Source: Yinghuangia elevatio
Lineage (GTDB): Bacteria; Actinomycetota; Actinomycetes; Streptomycetales; Streptomycetaceae
Assembly: GCF_040649515.1 (NCBI RefSeq)
Contig: NZ_JBEZFP010000025.1
Location: 1-64,000, forward strand
Length of the DNA stretch: 64,000 nucleotides
Direction: 5' to 3'
The position numbers and the translations under genes were made by a program. Every line of letters starts with the position of its first letter. The stretch's first letter is position 1. This document shows, piece after piece, positions 17,825-25,787 of the stretch. Below the pieces are notes generated by a model. That model had not been told where the DNA came from. It ran no database searches and saw only the letters and a list, made by a program, of their open reading frames with translations.

Positions 17825-18086
17825 GGGTATCCCCCTCGCGCACGACGGAGAGCCGCGTGACCGCCGCCGCGGAGCCGAGGGAGGCTCCGCGCAAGAACCG
17901 GCGGTATTCGCGCGGCCCAATTGCCCTGATGGCCGGGAGCGTACCCGCCCGCGTCGGTCGGGCATGCCCTCACACCAGGATCACGCCACGCGAGTGCCCC
18001 GGCACGTCGGCGCCGCCGAACCCCGCCGACGGCGGCCCGGGCGTAGTGCGGCGAGCTTTCGTGGCCGTCGCAGTAACATCGCGTGG

Positions 18087-18671
18087 ATGTCCGACCCGCA
18101 GATGCCCGAGTCCTCCCGTCACCGGCAGCCATACTGGCAGTCGTCGGACCCGGAGCAGCCCCAGCAACAACCCACTCCCGGACCGTTCCAGCACGGGCAG
18201 CCCCACCCGCAGCCGTACGGTCAGGCGGCCTACGGGTACGGGCCCTATGGCCAGCAGCCGTACCCTCCGCACGTCGGACCGGGCTACGGGCAGCCGCTGC
18301 CGTACCCGGTCGAGATGCCGAAGTCGGTGCGGACCGCGCGGATCATGGTCTACCTCCTTTTCGGCCTCACGTTCGCCGTGGCCGTCGTCGCCGGCGCCGC
18401 CGACCAATCCGCCCGCACCGCCGGGTTTGTGCTCGGGGCCTCCGTCACCAACATCGTCGCGTTCGTCCTGGCGCTGCGGTTCGGGACCGGGCGCCGGGGT
18501 GTGCACATCGGGGCCATCGTCTGTGCGAGCCTCGGCATCCTGGTCGCGCTCGGCCGTGCGGCTCAGGGTCAACCGCAGCTCCTGGTCGGGGCCGTCGTTC
18601 AGGGCGTGCTCATCGCGCAGTTGGCCACCGCCGAGGCAAAGACCTGGTTCACGCGTCCACGCACCCGGTAG
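18087..18671 (+). CDS. small membrane protein with Pro/Gln/Tyr-rich N terminus
   Basis: A 194-residue protein. The first ~90 residues are low-complexity (Pro, Gln, Gly, Tyr, His) and probably disordered in the cytoplasm. Four hydrophobic segments follow, around 96-116, 124-143, 152-170 and 172-186. This architecture is common in actinomycete membrane proteins of unknown function. It is divergent from ppdK and convergent with dusB. No ribosome-binding sequence is obvious. Confidence 0.7.
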   Translation: MSDPQMPESSRHRQPYWQSSDPEQPQQQPTPGPFQHGQPHPQPYGQAAYGYGPYGQQPYPPHVGPGYGQPLPYPVEMPKSVRTARIMVYLLFGLTFAVAVVAGAADQSARTAGFVLGASVTNIVAFVLALRFGTGRRGVHIGAIVCASLGILVALGRAAQGQPQLLVGAVVQGVLIAQLATAEAKTWFTRPRTR

Positions 18672-18713
18672 CGGCTTGTCGGGGCCGGGAATCGGGCGTC
18701 CGCCCGCGGCCGG

Positions 18714-19901
18714 TCAGCCGCCGGAGTGGTCGAGCTCGGCGTCGGACGGCGGCGTGGCGCACTCGGGGTCGTCGAGCCAGCCCTCCGGGAGCACGACCTT
18801 CTTGCCCCCAGCTGTGCGGCCACGCGGGCCGTCGGCACCGGCGGGCCACGGCTGGTCCAGGTGCAGGCCACCGAGGAGTTCGTCGAGTTCGGCGAGGTTG
18901 CCGACCATCGCGAGGCCGCGGCGCATCTCCGAGCCCACCGAGAACCCCTTGGTGTACCAGGCGACGTGCTTGCGGAAGTCCGTGACGCCGCGCTCCTCGC
19001 CCATCCAGCCACCGAGCAGTTCGGCGTGCCTGCGCATGACCGCGGCGACTTCGCGCAGCGCGGGGCGCGCACGCTCGTCGCTGCCCTCGAAGACGGAGAC
19101 CAGGTCGCGGAACAGCCAGGGGCGGCCGAGGCAGCCGCGCCCGACGACCACGCCGTCGCACCCGGTCTCGCGCAGCATGCGCAGCGCGTCGTCGGCGTCC
19201 CAGATGTCGCCGTTCCCCAGGACCGGGATGTCCACGGCCTCCTTGAGGCGGGCGATCGAGGACCAGTCGGCGGTGCCGCCGTAGTGCTGCTGCGCGGTGC
19301 GGCCGTGCAGCGCGACCCAGGTGACGCCCTCGTCCTGGGCGATGCGACCGGCGTCGAGGTAGGTCAGGTGCTCGTCGTCGATGCCCTTGCGCATCTTCAT
19401 GGTGACGGGCAGGTGCCGGGCGTTCTTGACCGCCGAACGCAGGATGTCGCGCAGCAGGTTGCGCTTGTACGGCAGTGCCGAACCGCCGCCCTTGCGGGTG
19501 ACCTTGGGCACCGGGCAGCCGAAGTTGAGGTCGATGTGGTCGGCGAGGTCCTCGTCGACGATCATCGCGGCGGCGCGGCCGACGACGTCCGGGTCCACGC
19601 CGTACAACTGGATGCTGCGCGGGCGCTCGGTCTCGGCGAAGCGGATGAGCCGCATCGTCTTGTCGTCGCGTTCGACCAGTGCGCGCGTGGTGATCATCTC
19701 GCTGACGTACAGGCCTGCCGGGCGTACCTCGGTCGCGCGCTCCGCCTGCTCCTGGCACAGCGTGCGGAAGGGGGCATTGGTGATGCCCGCCATCGGGGCG
19801 AGTACGACCGGCGGCCATACCTCGACAGAGCCGAGCCGCAGCGGCGCGAACTCCGTCGCCGCCGGACGGGTCTCGGCGGCGGGCGTCCCGGTCGGGGTCA
19901 T
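18714..19901 (-). CDS. dusB: tRNA-dihydrouridine synthase DusB
   Basis: A 395-residue flavin enzyme reducing uridines in the tRNA D-loop. PVVLAPMAGITNAPFR starts the TIM barrel; NFGCPVPKVTRKGGGSAL carries the catalytic Cys; GNGDIWDADDA and GVVVGRGCLGRPWLF complete the FMN site. The ATG chosen has AGGAGC 9 bases upstream. The frame stays open upstream, but that part encodes a Thr-Glu-Pro-Lys repeat and is not homologous. A C-terminal extension of about 35 residues is acidic. Confidence 0.94.
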   Translation of the reverse strand: MTPTGTPAAETRPAATEFAPLRLGSVEVWPPVVLAPMAGITNAPFRTLCQEQAERATEVRPAGLYVSEMITTRALVERDDKTMRLIRFAETERPRSIQLYGVDPDVVGRAAAMIVDEDLADHIDLNFGCPVPKVTRKGGGSALPYKRNLLRDILRSAVKNARHLPVTMKMRKGIDDEHLTYLDAGRIAQDEGVTWVALHGRTAQQHYGGTADWSSIARLKEAVDIPVLGNGDIWDADDALRMLRETGCDGVVVGRGCLGRPWLFRDLVSVFEGSDERARPALREVAAVMRRHAELLGGWMGEERGVTDFRKHVAWYTKGFSVGSEMRRGLAMVGNLAELDELLGGLHLDQPWPAGADGPRGRTAGGKKVVLPEGWLDDPECATPPSDAELDHSGG

Positions 19902-20217
19902 GGCGGATCGCTCCTGGTCGGCTGCGGCAGATGCACCCATTGTCACCCACCCGGTCCACTGCATTGCCGCCTGCGTTCCGGCCCGGTCCGTCCGCGTGTC
20001 GGCCTGCGCATCGGTCTGCGTGCCTGTTTGCGGTTCGGTCTTCGGTTCGGTCTTCGGTTTGGTCTTCGGTTCGGTCTGCGATTCCGACCGCTTTCCGCTC
20101 ACGTCCTGCCGCCCACCGTCTCGTTGTTCTCATAGCGAGAAAAACCAGTGGCCCCGGTCACTGCGGCCTGCCACGATTGTCGCGTCGGCATGGCCGCGAA
20201 CATCGGAGGCGGGGAAC
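19902..20217. other. 316-bp divergent region between dusB and the NADAR gene
   Basis: Holds both promoters and a 12-bp tandem repeat at 20029-20076. No gene supported. Confidence 0.5.
20029..20076. repeat. 12-bp tandem repeat upstream of dusB
   Basis: Four consecutive 12-mers: TGCGGTTCGGTC, TTCGGTTCGGTC, TTCGGTTTGGTC, TTCGGTTCGGTC. They are T-rich relative to the region and lie 128-175 bp upstream of dusB. Confidence 0.9.
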
Positions 20218-20859
20218 ATGAACGCGCAGACACAGCCCGGGTCGACCCACGAGGCAGCCCACGGCGCGGCTCGCGAGGCGGCGCCCGGCAGCACCCCCGA
20301 GCCCCGCGACGTGGAGAGCCTGAAGGCGCTGGTCGCGACGGGCCGGCGCGTACGCTTCCTGCACTTCTGGGGGCACCAGCCGCAGGCCGACGGCTCGCTG
20401 GGGGCCGGGTGCCTCAGCCAGTGGTGGCCCTCGCCGTTCACGGTCGACGGCGTGACCTACGCGACGGCCGAGCACTGGATGATGGCCGGCAAGGCCCGCA
20501 TGTTCGGCGACGCCGAGGCGGAGAAGCGCGCCATCACGGCCAAGCACCCCAAAACGGCGAAGGCGGTGGGCCGCCAGGTGCGCGGCTTCGACGAAGCCAC
20601 GTGGGTTGCGGGCCGGTTCGAGTTGGTCGTCGCGGGCAACGTCGCAAAGTTCGGGCAGGACCCGGCGCTGCGCGCGTACCTGCTCGGCACGAACACGCGG
20701 GTGCTCGTGGAGGCAAGTCCGCGGGACCGGGTGTGGGGCATCGGCCTGTCGGCCACGGAGGCGTACGCCGACCAGCCGGAGAACTGGCAGGGCCTCAACC
20801 TCCTGGGCTTCGCGCTGATGGAGACGCGCGCACGCCTGCGCGCGGCGGACTCCGTCTGA
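20218..20859 (+). CDS. NADAR-family protein (YbiA-like)
   Basis: A 213-residue protein of the NADAR family, relatives of which hydrolyse N-glycosidic bonds in riboflavin-pathway intermediates or remove ADP-ribose from guanine. Hallmarks are FLHFWGHQP, LSQWWPSPFTVDGVTYATAEHWMMAGKA (about 70-97) and the C-terminal GIGLSATEAYADQPENWQGLNLLGFALM. The first ~25 residues are a low-complexity tail. The ATG has GGAGG 8 bases upstream. No partner gene such as a toxin or antitoxin is adjacent, so metabolite repair is the simplest reading. Confidence 0.88.
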   Translation: MNAQTQPGSTHEAAHGAAREAAPGSTPEPRDVESLKALVATGRRVRFLHFWGHQPQADGSLGAGCLSQWWPSPFTVDGVTYATAEHWMMAGKARMFGDAEAEKRAITAKHPKTAKAVGRQVRGFDEATWVAGRFELVVAGNVAKFGQDPALRAYLLGTNTRVLVEASPRDRVWGIGLSATEAYADQPENWQGLNLLGFALMETRARLRAADSV

Positions 20860-20864
20860 TCGCG

Positions 20865-20901
20865 CCCCGGCCCCGGCTGCCGCGTGCCGCCGGGGCCGGG
20901 G
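20865..20901. terminator. bidirectional hairpin between convergent genes
   Basis: A perfect 13-bp GC stem (20865-20877 with 20889-20901), loop 11 nt, lies 6 bp past the NADAR stop and 36 bp past the convergent stop at 20937. Confidence 0.8.
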
Positions 20902-20936
20902 TCGGGCCGAGGGGCGGGAAGGCTTCGGCCGCGGCG

Positions 20937-21515
20937 CTATTCCGTCGGCCAGGTCCTCAACTTCAGCGACGCGCAGGTCTCGCCGTTGAACGCGGGAAGT
21001 GCGGACACGTTCCCGTGGGCCACGCAAGTGATCAGGGGTGGCACCGGCAGGTCGGCTCCCGCCTGCGTCTCGCGGAGGTGGCCCCCCGGAACGAGCATCC
21101 CGGTGCGCCACATCGACGAACAGGTCTCGATCACCGGCGACGGTTCGCCCGAGTCTTTCGCGCCTCGGCCGATGCCGGCCACCGCGCCGTTGAACGTGTC
21201 GCCACCGCCGACGTCGGTGTCCGAGTAGCACCGAATCACGTCGGTGTTCTCGGAGCGGCTCGCCCGGCCGTCCCAACCGACGGCCACTCCCCCGGCACCC
21301 GCGAACACGGCCACCACGCCGACGAGTCCCCATCGTGCGCGCCGCGAGAACCGCCCGGCGCCGCGTACTCGCACCGGGCCCGCCGCGGCGGCATCGAGGG
21401 GCGGCGGCGGGATCGGGTCGCGCAGCAACTCGTCGTACTCGGGTGCTCCGGCGGGGTCGGCGCCGCCGAGCAACGCGCGGATCGCGGCCTCGTCGCCGCT
21501 GCCGTCCCGCGTCAT
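20937..21515 (-). CDS. membrane protein, putative anti-sigma partner
   Basis: A 192-residue single-pass protein: cytoplasmic N terminus (~60 residues with an AAIRALL helix and a proline run), membrane helix at about 63-81, and an extracytoplasmic domain with four Cys. Its ATG overlaps the sigma-factor TGA by four bases, the usual arrangement for sigma/anti-sigma pairs. I see no HXXXCXXC zinc motif, so it is not a classical zinc anti-sigma factor. The role is inferred from context only. Confidence 0.65.
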   Translation of the reverse strand: MTRDGSGDEAAIRALLGGADPAGAPEYDELLRDPIPPPPLDAAAAGPVRVRGAGRFSRRARWGLVGVVAVFAGAGGVAVGWDGRASRSENTDVIRCYSDTDVGGGDTFNGAVAGIGRGAKDSGEPSPVIETCSSMWRTGMLVPGGHLRETQAGADLPVPPLITCVAHGNVSALPAFNGETCASLKLRTWPTE

Positions 21516-22105
21516 ACACCTCTCCCCGCCGCGCTCGGCGCGGTCGCATCGCCGTCCGCGTCCCCGCCTGTGTCCATGTCCATGCCCATGTCCACGTCCA
21601 CCAACCCGCGCTCAAGATTCTTGCGTGCCCGGTGGATTCGCGAATGCGCGGCGTCGACAGTACGCAGTCCGAGCACCTTCGCGACGTCGCGGGCGCCCAG
21701 CACCTCCCAGGCGATCAGCGCCAGCACCTCGCGGTCGCCGGCCGACAGCGCGGCGTACGCCCGTGCGGCCGCGGCCCGGGCGAGGACCTCCTGTGCGGTC
21801 TCGTCCTCGTCGGCCCGGGGCTCGGGAGCGGTCAGCGGATCGCGCTGCGCGCGGTGGAAGAGCCGGGTGAGCCGCGACTGCGCGCGGTTCGCGTTCTGCA
21901 CGGTCAGATACGCCGTGCGGTAGAGGTACATCAGCTGCTCGGCTTCGGCGGGCCCGAGCCAAGTGTCCCGGCGGCGCCACGCGGCGGCGAACACCTCGGC
22001 CACGATGTCCTGCGCGCTCTCGGGATCGTGGGTCCTGCGCAGCACGTACTTGAGGACGGCCGCGTAGTGCGTCCGGTACGCCTTGGTAAAGGGCACATCT
22101 GCCAC
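21512..22105 (-). CDS. ECF-type RNA polymerase sigma factor
   Basis: A 197-residue sigma-70 family protein. Region 2 is YRTHYAAVLKYVLRRTHDPESAQDIVAEVFAAAWRRR, in parts, about residues 10-46. Region 4 is LSAGDREVLALIAWEVLGARDVAKVLGL, in parts, about 119-146, followed by AHSRIHRARKNLE. A ~25-residue Asp/Met/Gly tail is unusual and repeats Met-Asp units. It is translationally coupled to the membrane protein downstream. Its regulon and promoter are not visible. Confidence 0.9.
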   Translation of the reverse strand: MADVPFTKAYRTHYAAVLKYVLRRTHDPESAQDIVAEVFAAAWRRRDTWLGPAEAEQLMYLYRTAYLTVQNANRAQSRLTRLFHRAQRDPLTAPEPRADEDETAQEVLARAAAARAYAALSAGDREVLALIAWEVLGARDVAKVLGLRTVDAAHSRIHRARKNLERGLVDVDMGMDMDTGGDADGDATAPSAAGRGV

Positions 22106-22233
22106 GTTCTGAATGAACCTCCCCCGTGGGTCGCCGCTCGCGTTCCGACGTGTCCGGAAGGCGGGCGGCGGCGTGGACCAGGCCGCGAAATCCCGAGTGG
22201 CACAAGGGGATTCGCGGCCGGGCCAGGAGGCTA

Positions 22234-22254
22234 CCAGCGGGTTGCACCCGCTGG
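22234..22254 (-). terminator. compact hairpin after the flavin-family gene
   Basis: A perfect 9-bp stem (CCAGCGGGT with ACCCGCTGG) with a 3-nt loop, 36 bp past the stop at 22290 in the minus direction. Confidence 0.75.
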
Positions 22255-22289
22255 GGAATCACGCGGGAGCGCTTGACAAGCCACGGCAC

Positions 22290-22799
22290 TCACCTCCCTG
22301 CCTGGACCGGATCCGCGACCCAGATCCGGGCCGGGCGACCCGTCGCCAGGTCGCGCCCCGACATCACCTGGACGCGGAACGGGTCGAAGCGGAGCAGGTG
22401 GTATCCGGGGTCGTCCGGCCCCTGTGGCCAGTACGCGCGTGGGTCGTAGCCCACACCGCGCGGGCTGCCCTTCCGATACAGCTCCCAGACGGCATGCTTG
22501 GTCTCGGGGTCCTCGACCCAGGCCGTGACGGCGTCCGCCGAGGCCGTGTTCTGCGAAGGCGCCCAGTACGACAGGGTCGAGTGCGGGTTCGCCGCGAGAT
22601 GAGCCTTCTTGACGCGCGTCGGGAAGCTCGCGAGCCACCCGACCGGCCTGCCGTCGACCACCTCCCAGATCGGCAGCAGTACGCGTGCCCGCGGCCTCCC
22701 CAGGCCGTCGACGGTGGTCATCGTGGCGTACTTGATCTCGGCGACGGTACGCAGGAAATCGTCGGCGACGGCGGAGAATTCGCGGGTCGTGGTGGCCAT
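22290..22799 (-). CDS. pyridoxamine 5'-phosphate oxidase-family protein
   Basis: A 169-residue split-barrel protein, different in sequence from the family member at 156-818. Typical parts are IKYATMTTVDGLGRPRARVLLPIWEV, in pieces, near 24-47, the LASFPTRVKKAHLAANPHSTLSYW block and the C-terminal FDPFRVQVMSG. It probably binds FMN or F420. The ATG has GGAGG about 8 bases upstream. Substrate unknown. Confidence 0.85.
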   Translation of the reverse strand: MATTTREFSAVADDFLRTVAEIKYATMTTVDGLGRPRARVLLPIWEVVDGRPVGWLASFPTRVKKAHLAANPHSTLSYWAPSQNTASADAVTAWVEDPETKHAVWELYRKGSPRGVGYDPRAYWPQGPDDPGYHLLRFDPFRVQVMSGRDLATGRPARIWVADPVQAGR

Positions 22800-23137
22800 G
22801 ATGGTGCCCTCCTCGCAGGGTGGGGTCAGTTCCCACTGAGCCCCTTAGTTCCTTTTGGTGCCTATTGGCTCCTGGGAACATCGTGCGCCCGGCGCCGACC
22901 GCGCGGAAGTAGGCACTTCAAAGTGACCGAGGTACTCGCCGAGCACCGGGCAACGAGTCCGAGCGCCAAGGCCGCGCACCGAGGGCCGCGCACCGCAACG
23001 CCGGCTCGGCACGGAGCGCCAAGGACAGTCCGGACACACCAAAGGCCCCGGATTCCGATTTCCGCCATCACAGTGGCGGCACGGAACCCGGGGCCCGGGT
23101 ACTGCACGAAAGCGCGGGCGCGCGAAGAAGCCGGCGC
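22800..23137. other. 338-bp intergenic region between glyS and the flavin-family gene
   Basis: Contains the glyS terminator (23044-23095), a short duplicated GAGCGCCAAGG motif around 22960 and 23015, and the promoter region of the gene starting at 22799, which is AT-richer (22845-22875). No gene supported. Confidence 0.5.
23044..23095 (-). terminator. glyS terminator
   Basis: A long two-part hairpin: outer 14-bp arms with one mismatch (23044-23057 with 23082-23095) enclose an inner perfect CCGCCA/TGGCGG stem. It begins 42 bp past the glyS stop. Confidence 0.75.
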
Positions 23138-24520
23138 TCAGCAGCCCAGCAGGCGCGGCGCCAGGAACTCGCGCACGCGGTCGAGCGAGACGCGCTCCTG
23201 GCCCATGGTGTCGCGGTCCCGGATGGTGACCGCGTTGTCCTCGAGGGTGTCGAAGTCGACGGTGATGCAGAACGGCGTGCCGATCTCGTCCTGGCGGCGG
23301 TAGCGGCGGCCGATGGCGCCCGCGTCGTCGAAGTCGACGTTCCAGAACTGCCGCAGGTCGGCGGCGAGCCCGCGCGCCTTGGGCGACAGGTCGGCGTTGC
23401 GCGACAGCGGGAGCACGGCGGCCTTGACCGGCGACAGTCGCGGGTCGAGGCGCATGACGACGCGCTTCTCCATGACGCCCTTGGCGTTGGGCGCCTCGTC
23501 CTCGTTGTACGCGTCGATCATGAACGCGAGCATCGCGCGGTTCACACCGGCGGCCGGCTCGATGACGTACGGCATCCAGCGCTCCTTCGTCTCCTGGTCG
23601 AAGTAGGAGAGGTCGGTGCCGGAGTGCTTGGAGTGCGTCGAGAGGTCGAAGTCGGTGCGGTTCGCGACGCCTTCGAGCTCACCGAACTCGTTGCCGCCGA
23701 ACTGGAAGCGGTACTCGATGTCCGCGGTCCGCTTGGAGTAGTGCGACAGCTTCTCCTTCGGGTGCTCGAAGAAGCGCATGTTCTCCTCGCGCAGCCCGAG
23801 CCCGGTGTACCAGTTCCAGCGCTCCTGGAGCCAGTACTCGTGCCACTGCTCGTCCTCGCCCGGCTTGACGAAGAACTCCATCTCCATCTGCTCGAACTCG
23901 CGCGTGCGGAAGATGAAGTTGCCCGGCGTGATCTCGTTGCGGAAGCTCTTGCCGATCTGCGCGATGCCGAACGGCGGCTTCTTGCGGGCGCTCTCCTGCA
24001 CGAGCTTGTAGTTCACGAAGATGCCCTGCGCCGTCTCGGGACGCAGGTACGCGCGGCCCGACTCGTCCTGCACCGGGCCGAGGTACGTCTGCAGCAGCCC
24101 GTTGAACAGCTTCGGCTCGGTGAACGCGCCCTTGGTGCCGCAGTTGGGGCAGTTGACGTCGGCGAGGCCGTCGGCCGGCGGGCGGCCGTGCTTGGCCTCG
24201 TAGGCCTCTTCGAGGTGGTCGGCGCGGAACCGCTTGTGACACGAGGTGCACTCGGTCAGCGGGTCGACGAACGCCTCGACGTGGCCGGACGCCTCCCACA
24301 CCTCGCGCGCGAGGATGACCGACGAGTCCAGTCCGACGATGTCGTCGCGCGAGGTGACCATCGAGCGCCACCACTGGCGCTTGATGTTCTCCTTGAGCTC
24401 CACGCCGAGCGGTCCGTAGTCCCACGCGGCCCGCTGGCCGCCGTAGATCTCACTGCACGGGTAGACGAACCCGCGGCGCTTGCTCAGCTGGACGATGGTG
24501 TCGATCTTGTCGGCGGCCAC
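23138..24520 (-). CDS. glyS: glycyl-tRNA synthetase (alpha2 type)
   Basis: A 460-residue class II synthetase charging tRNA-Gly. The N terminus has RRGFVYPCSEIYGG and WDYGPLGVELKENIK. The zinc-type insert has CTSCHKR and CPNCGTKGAF. Motif 2 is FRNEITPGNFIFRTREFEQMEMEFF, in parts. RPETAQGIFVN and the C-terminal anticodon-binding domain are intact. It is the homodimeric form. No T-box is visible upstream. It is divergent from the zinc-uptake operon. Confidence 0.97.
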   Translation of the reverse strand: MAADKIDTIVQLSKRRGFVYPCSEIYGGQRAAWDYGPLGVELKENIKRQWWRSMVTSRDDIVGLDSSVILAREVWEASGHVEAFVDPLTECTSCHKRFRADHLEEAYEAKHGRPPADGLADVNCPNCGTKGAFTEPKLFNGLLQTYLGPVQDESGRAYLRPETAQGIFVNYKLVQESARKKPPFGIAQIGKSFRNEITPGNFIFRTREFEQMEMEFFVKPGEDEQWHEYWLQERWNWYTGLGLREENMRFFEHPKEKLSHYSKRTADIEYRFQFGGNEFGELEGVANRTDFDLSTHSKHSGTDLSYFDQETKERWMPYVIEPAAGVNRAMLAFMIDAYNEDEAPNAKGVMEKRVVMRLDPRLSPVKAAVLPLSRNADLSPKARGLAADLRQFWNVDFDDAGAIGRRYRRQDEIGTPFCITVDFDTLEDNAVTIRDRDTMGQERVSLDRVREFLAPRLLGC

Positions 24521-24662
24521 GATGCTCTCTTCGGTGCGACGATGCGGTCAGTGACGGTGTTCGCACAGGGTACCGGCGCGCGGAGTACCGCGGCCACGTC
24601 GTTGTCACCCGCAATGGCGCAGGCCCGTCGGCCCGCGCGGCATCCGCCCCGAACATGCGCAA

Positions 24663-24692
24663 TTGACAATCATTGTCATCTAAGTTGAGAAT
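24663..24692 (+). promoter_or_regulatory. znuA promoter, probable leaderless start
   Basis: A perfect TTGACA -35 (24663-24668) lies 18 bases before GAGAAT (24687-24692), a fair -10. Transcription would start about 7 bases on, at the A of the znuA ATG (24700). The mRNA would then have no leader. Both Zur-type boxes overlap this promoter. Confidence 0.6.
24664..24678 (+). promoter_or_regulatory. Zur-type operator, box 1
   Basis: TGACAATCATTGTCA is a perfect 7-1-7 palindrome of the Fur/Zur class and overlaps the -35 element. Its centre is 22 bp, two helical turns, from that of box 2. Confidence 0.85.
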
Positions 24693-24700
24693 GATTGTCA
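24686..24700 (+). promoter_or_regulatory. Zur-type operator, box 2
   Basis: TGAGAATGATTGTCA matches the palindrome except for one position. It covers the proposed -10 element and the first base of the znuA start codon. Confidence 0.8.
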
Positions 24701-25689
24701 TGAACATACGCCGCGCCGTCCCCATGTCCCTGCTTGCCGCGACCACCGCGTCCGCGCTGCTGCTCACCGGGTGCGGCACGGACGACAAGGCCGGGGCGTC
24801 GGGCAGCGGATCGGTGGACGTAGTCGCGTCGTTCTACCCCCTCAAGTTCGTCGCCCAGCAGGTCGGCGGCCCCGAGGTCAGGATCACCAATCTGACCAAG
24901 GCCGGCGCCGAGCCGCACGACCTCGAACTGACCGCCAAGCAGGTGGCAAGCGTCTCGGACGCCGACGTGGTGCTGTACCTCAAGGGCTTCCAGCCCGCCG
25001 TCGACAAGGCCGTCGACCAGAACAAGCCGAAGCACACCGTCGACGCGAGCGCGCTCAGCCCGCTGGAGACGCACGGCACCGAGGTCGACGGCTCCGGACA
25101 CGCGGGCGAGGAAGACCACGCGGAGGAGGAGCACAGCGCGGACGACGGCCATGACCACGCCGTCGGCGACGGCGGCGACCCGCACCTGTGGCTCGACCCG
25201 ACCCGCCTGGCCGCCGTCGCGAACGGCGTCGCCGAGACGCTCGCCCAGGCCGACCCCGCGCACGCCCAGGACTACCGCACCCGCGCCGCCGACCTGACCG
25301 GCAAGCTCGACGCCCTCGACAACGAGTACAAGGCCGGCCTGGCGACCTGCCAGCGCAGGGAGTTCGTCACCAGCCACGCCGCCTTCGGCTACCTCGCCGA
25401 GCGCTACGGCCTGCACGAGGTCGCGGTCAACGGCGTCAACCCCAAGTCCGAGCCGGCCCCGGCCCGCATCGCCGAACTCCAGAAGCTGGTGAAGGAGAAG
25501 GGCGTCACCACGGTCTTCTTCGAGACCCTCGCGAGCCCGAAGACCGCCGAGACCCTGGCCCGCGACACCGGCGTCTCGACCGGCGTCCTCGACCCGATCG
25601 AGGGAATCAAGGACGAGGGCAAGGCCGACTACTTCACCGTCATGCGCGCCAACCTCGACGCCCTGCGGAAGGCCCTCTCATGCTCGTGA
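24700..25689 (+). CDS. znuA: zinc ABC transporter substrate-binding lipoprotein ZnuA
   Basis: A 329-residue lipoprotein capturing zinc outside the membrane. The signal peptide ends in LLTGC, with Cys25 as the lipid-bearing residue. The fold is of the cluster A-I type with SFYPLKFVAQQVGG, the first His ligand in AEPHDLELT, an acidic His-rich loop (about 130-155, several His among Glu/Asp) and DPHLWLDP. The ATG at 24700 is preferred; one at 24691 would add three residues but lies inside the operator. It begins a four-gene operon with its ATPase, permease and repressor. Confidence 0.93.
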   Translation: MNIRRAVPMSLLAATTASALLLTGCGTDDKAGASGSGSVDVVASFYPLKFVAQQVGGPEVRITNLTKAGAEPHDLELTAKQVASVSDADVVLYLKGFQPAVDKAVDQNKPKHTVDASALSPLETHGTEVDGSGHAGEEDHAEEEHSADDGHDHAVGDGGDPHLWLDPTRLAAVANGVAETLAQADPAHAQDYRTRAADLTGKLDALDNEYKAGLATCQRREFVTSHAAFGYLAERYGLHEVAVNGVNPKSEPAPARIAELQKLVKEKGVTTVFFETLASPKTAETLARDTGVSTGVLDPIEGIKDEGKADYFTVMRANLDALRKALSCS

Positions 25690-25787
25690 ACTCACGTCGG
25701 CGGCAGGGGCAGGTGCCCGCGCAGCCCGGCCGACCGGGGCAGCGCGCCCATGCGGCTCCCCCCGCCCCGTGCCAGGGTGGTGCCACG

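Noticed and set aside
13154..17860. A continuous 1,568-codon forward frame
   Set aside because: Beyond about 14100 it is antisense to TetR and ppdK, both with strong family motifs. The translation is Gly/Arg/Val/His-rich without recognisable features. It is the high-GC shadow of those genes.
19902..20102. N-terminal extension of dusB
   Set aside because: The frame is open, but encodes a Thr-Glu-Pro-Lys repeat from the tandem repeat at 20029-20076. A good ribosome-binding site precedes the ATG at 19901.
20218..20859. NADAR protein as an antitoxin or phage-defence component
   Set aside because: No DarT-type toxin or other partner lies beside it. Its neighbours are dusB and a sigma/anti-sigma pair.
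24521..24662. T-box riboswitch before glyS
   Set aside because: The leader is short and I see no specifier loop, T-box consensus or terminator/antiterminator pair.
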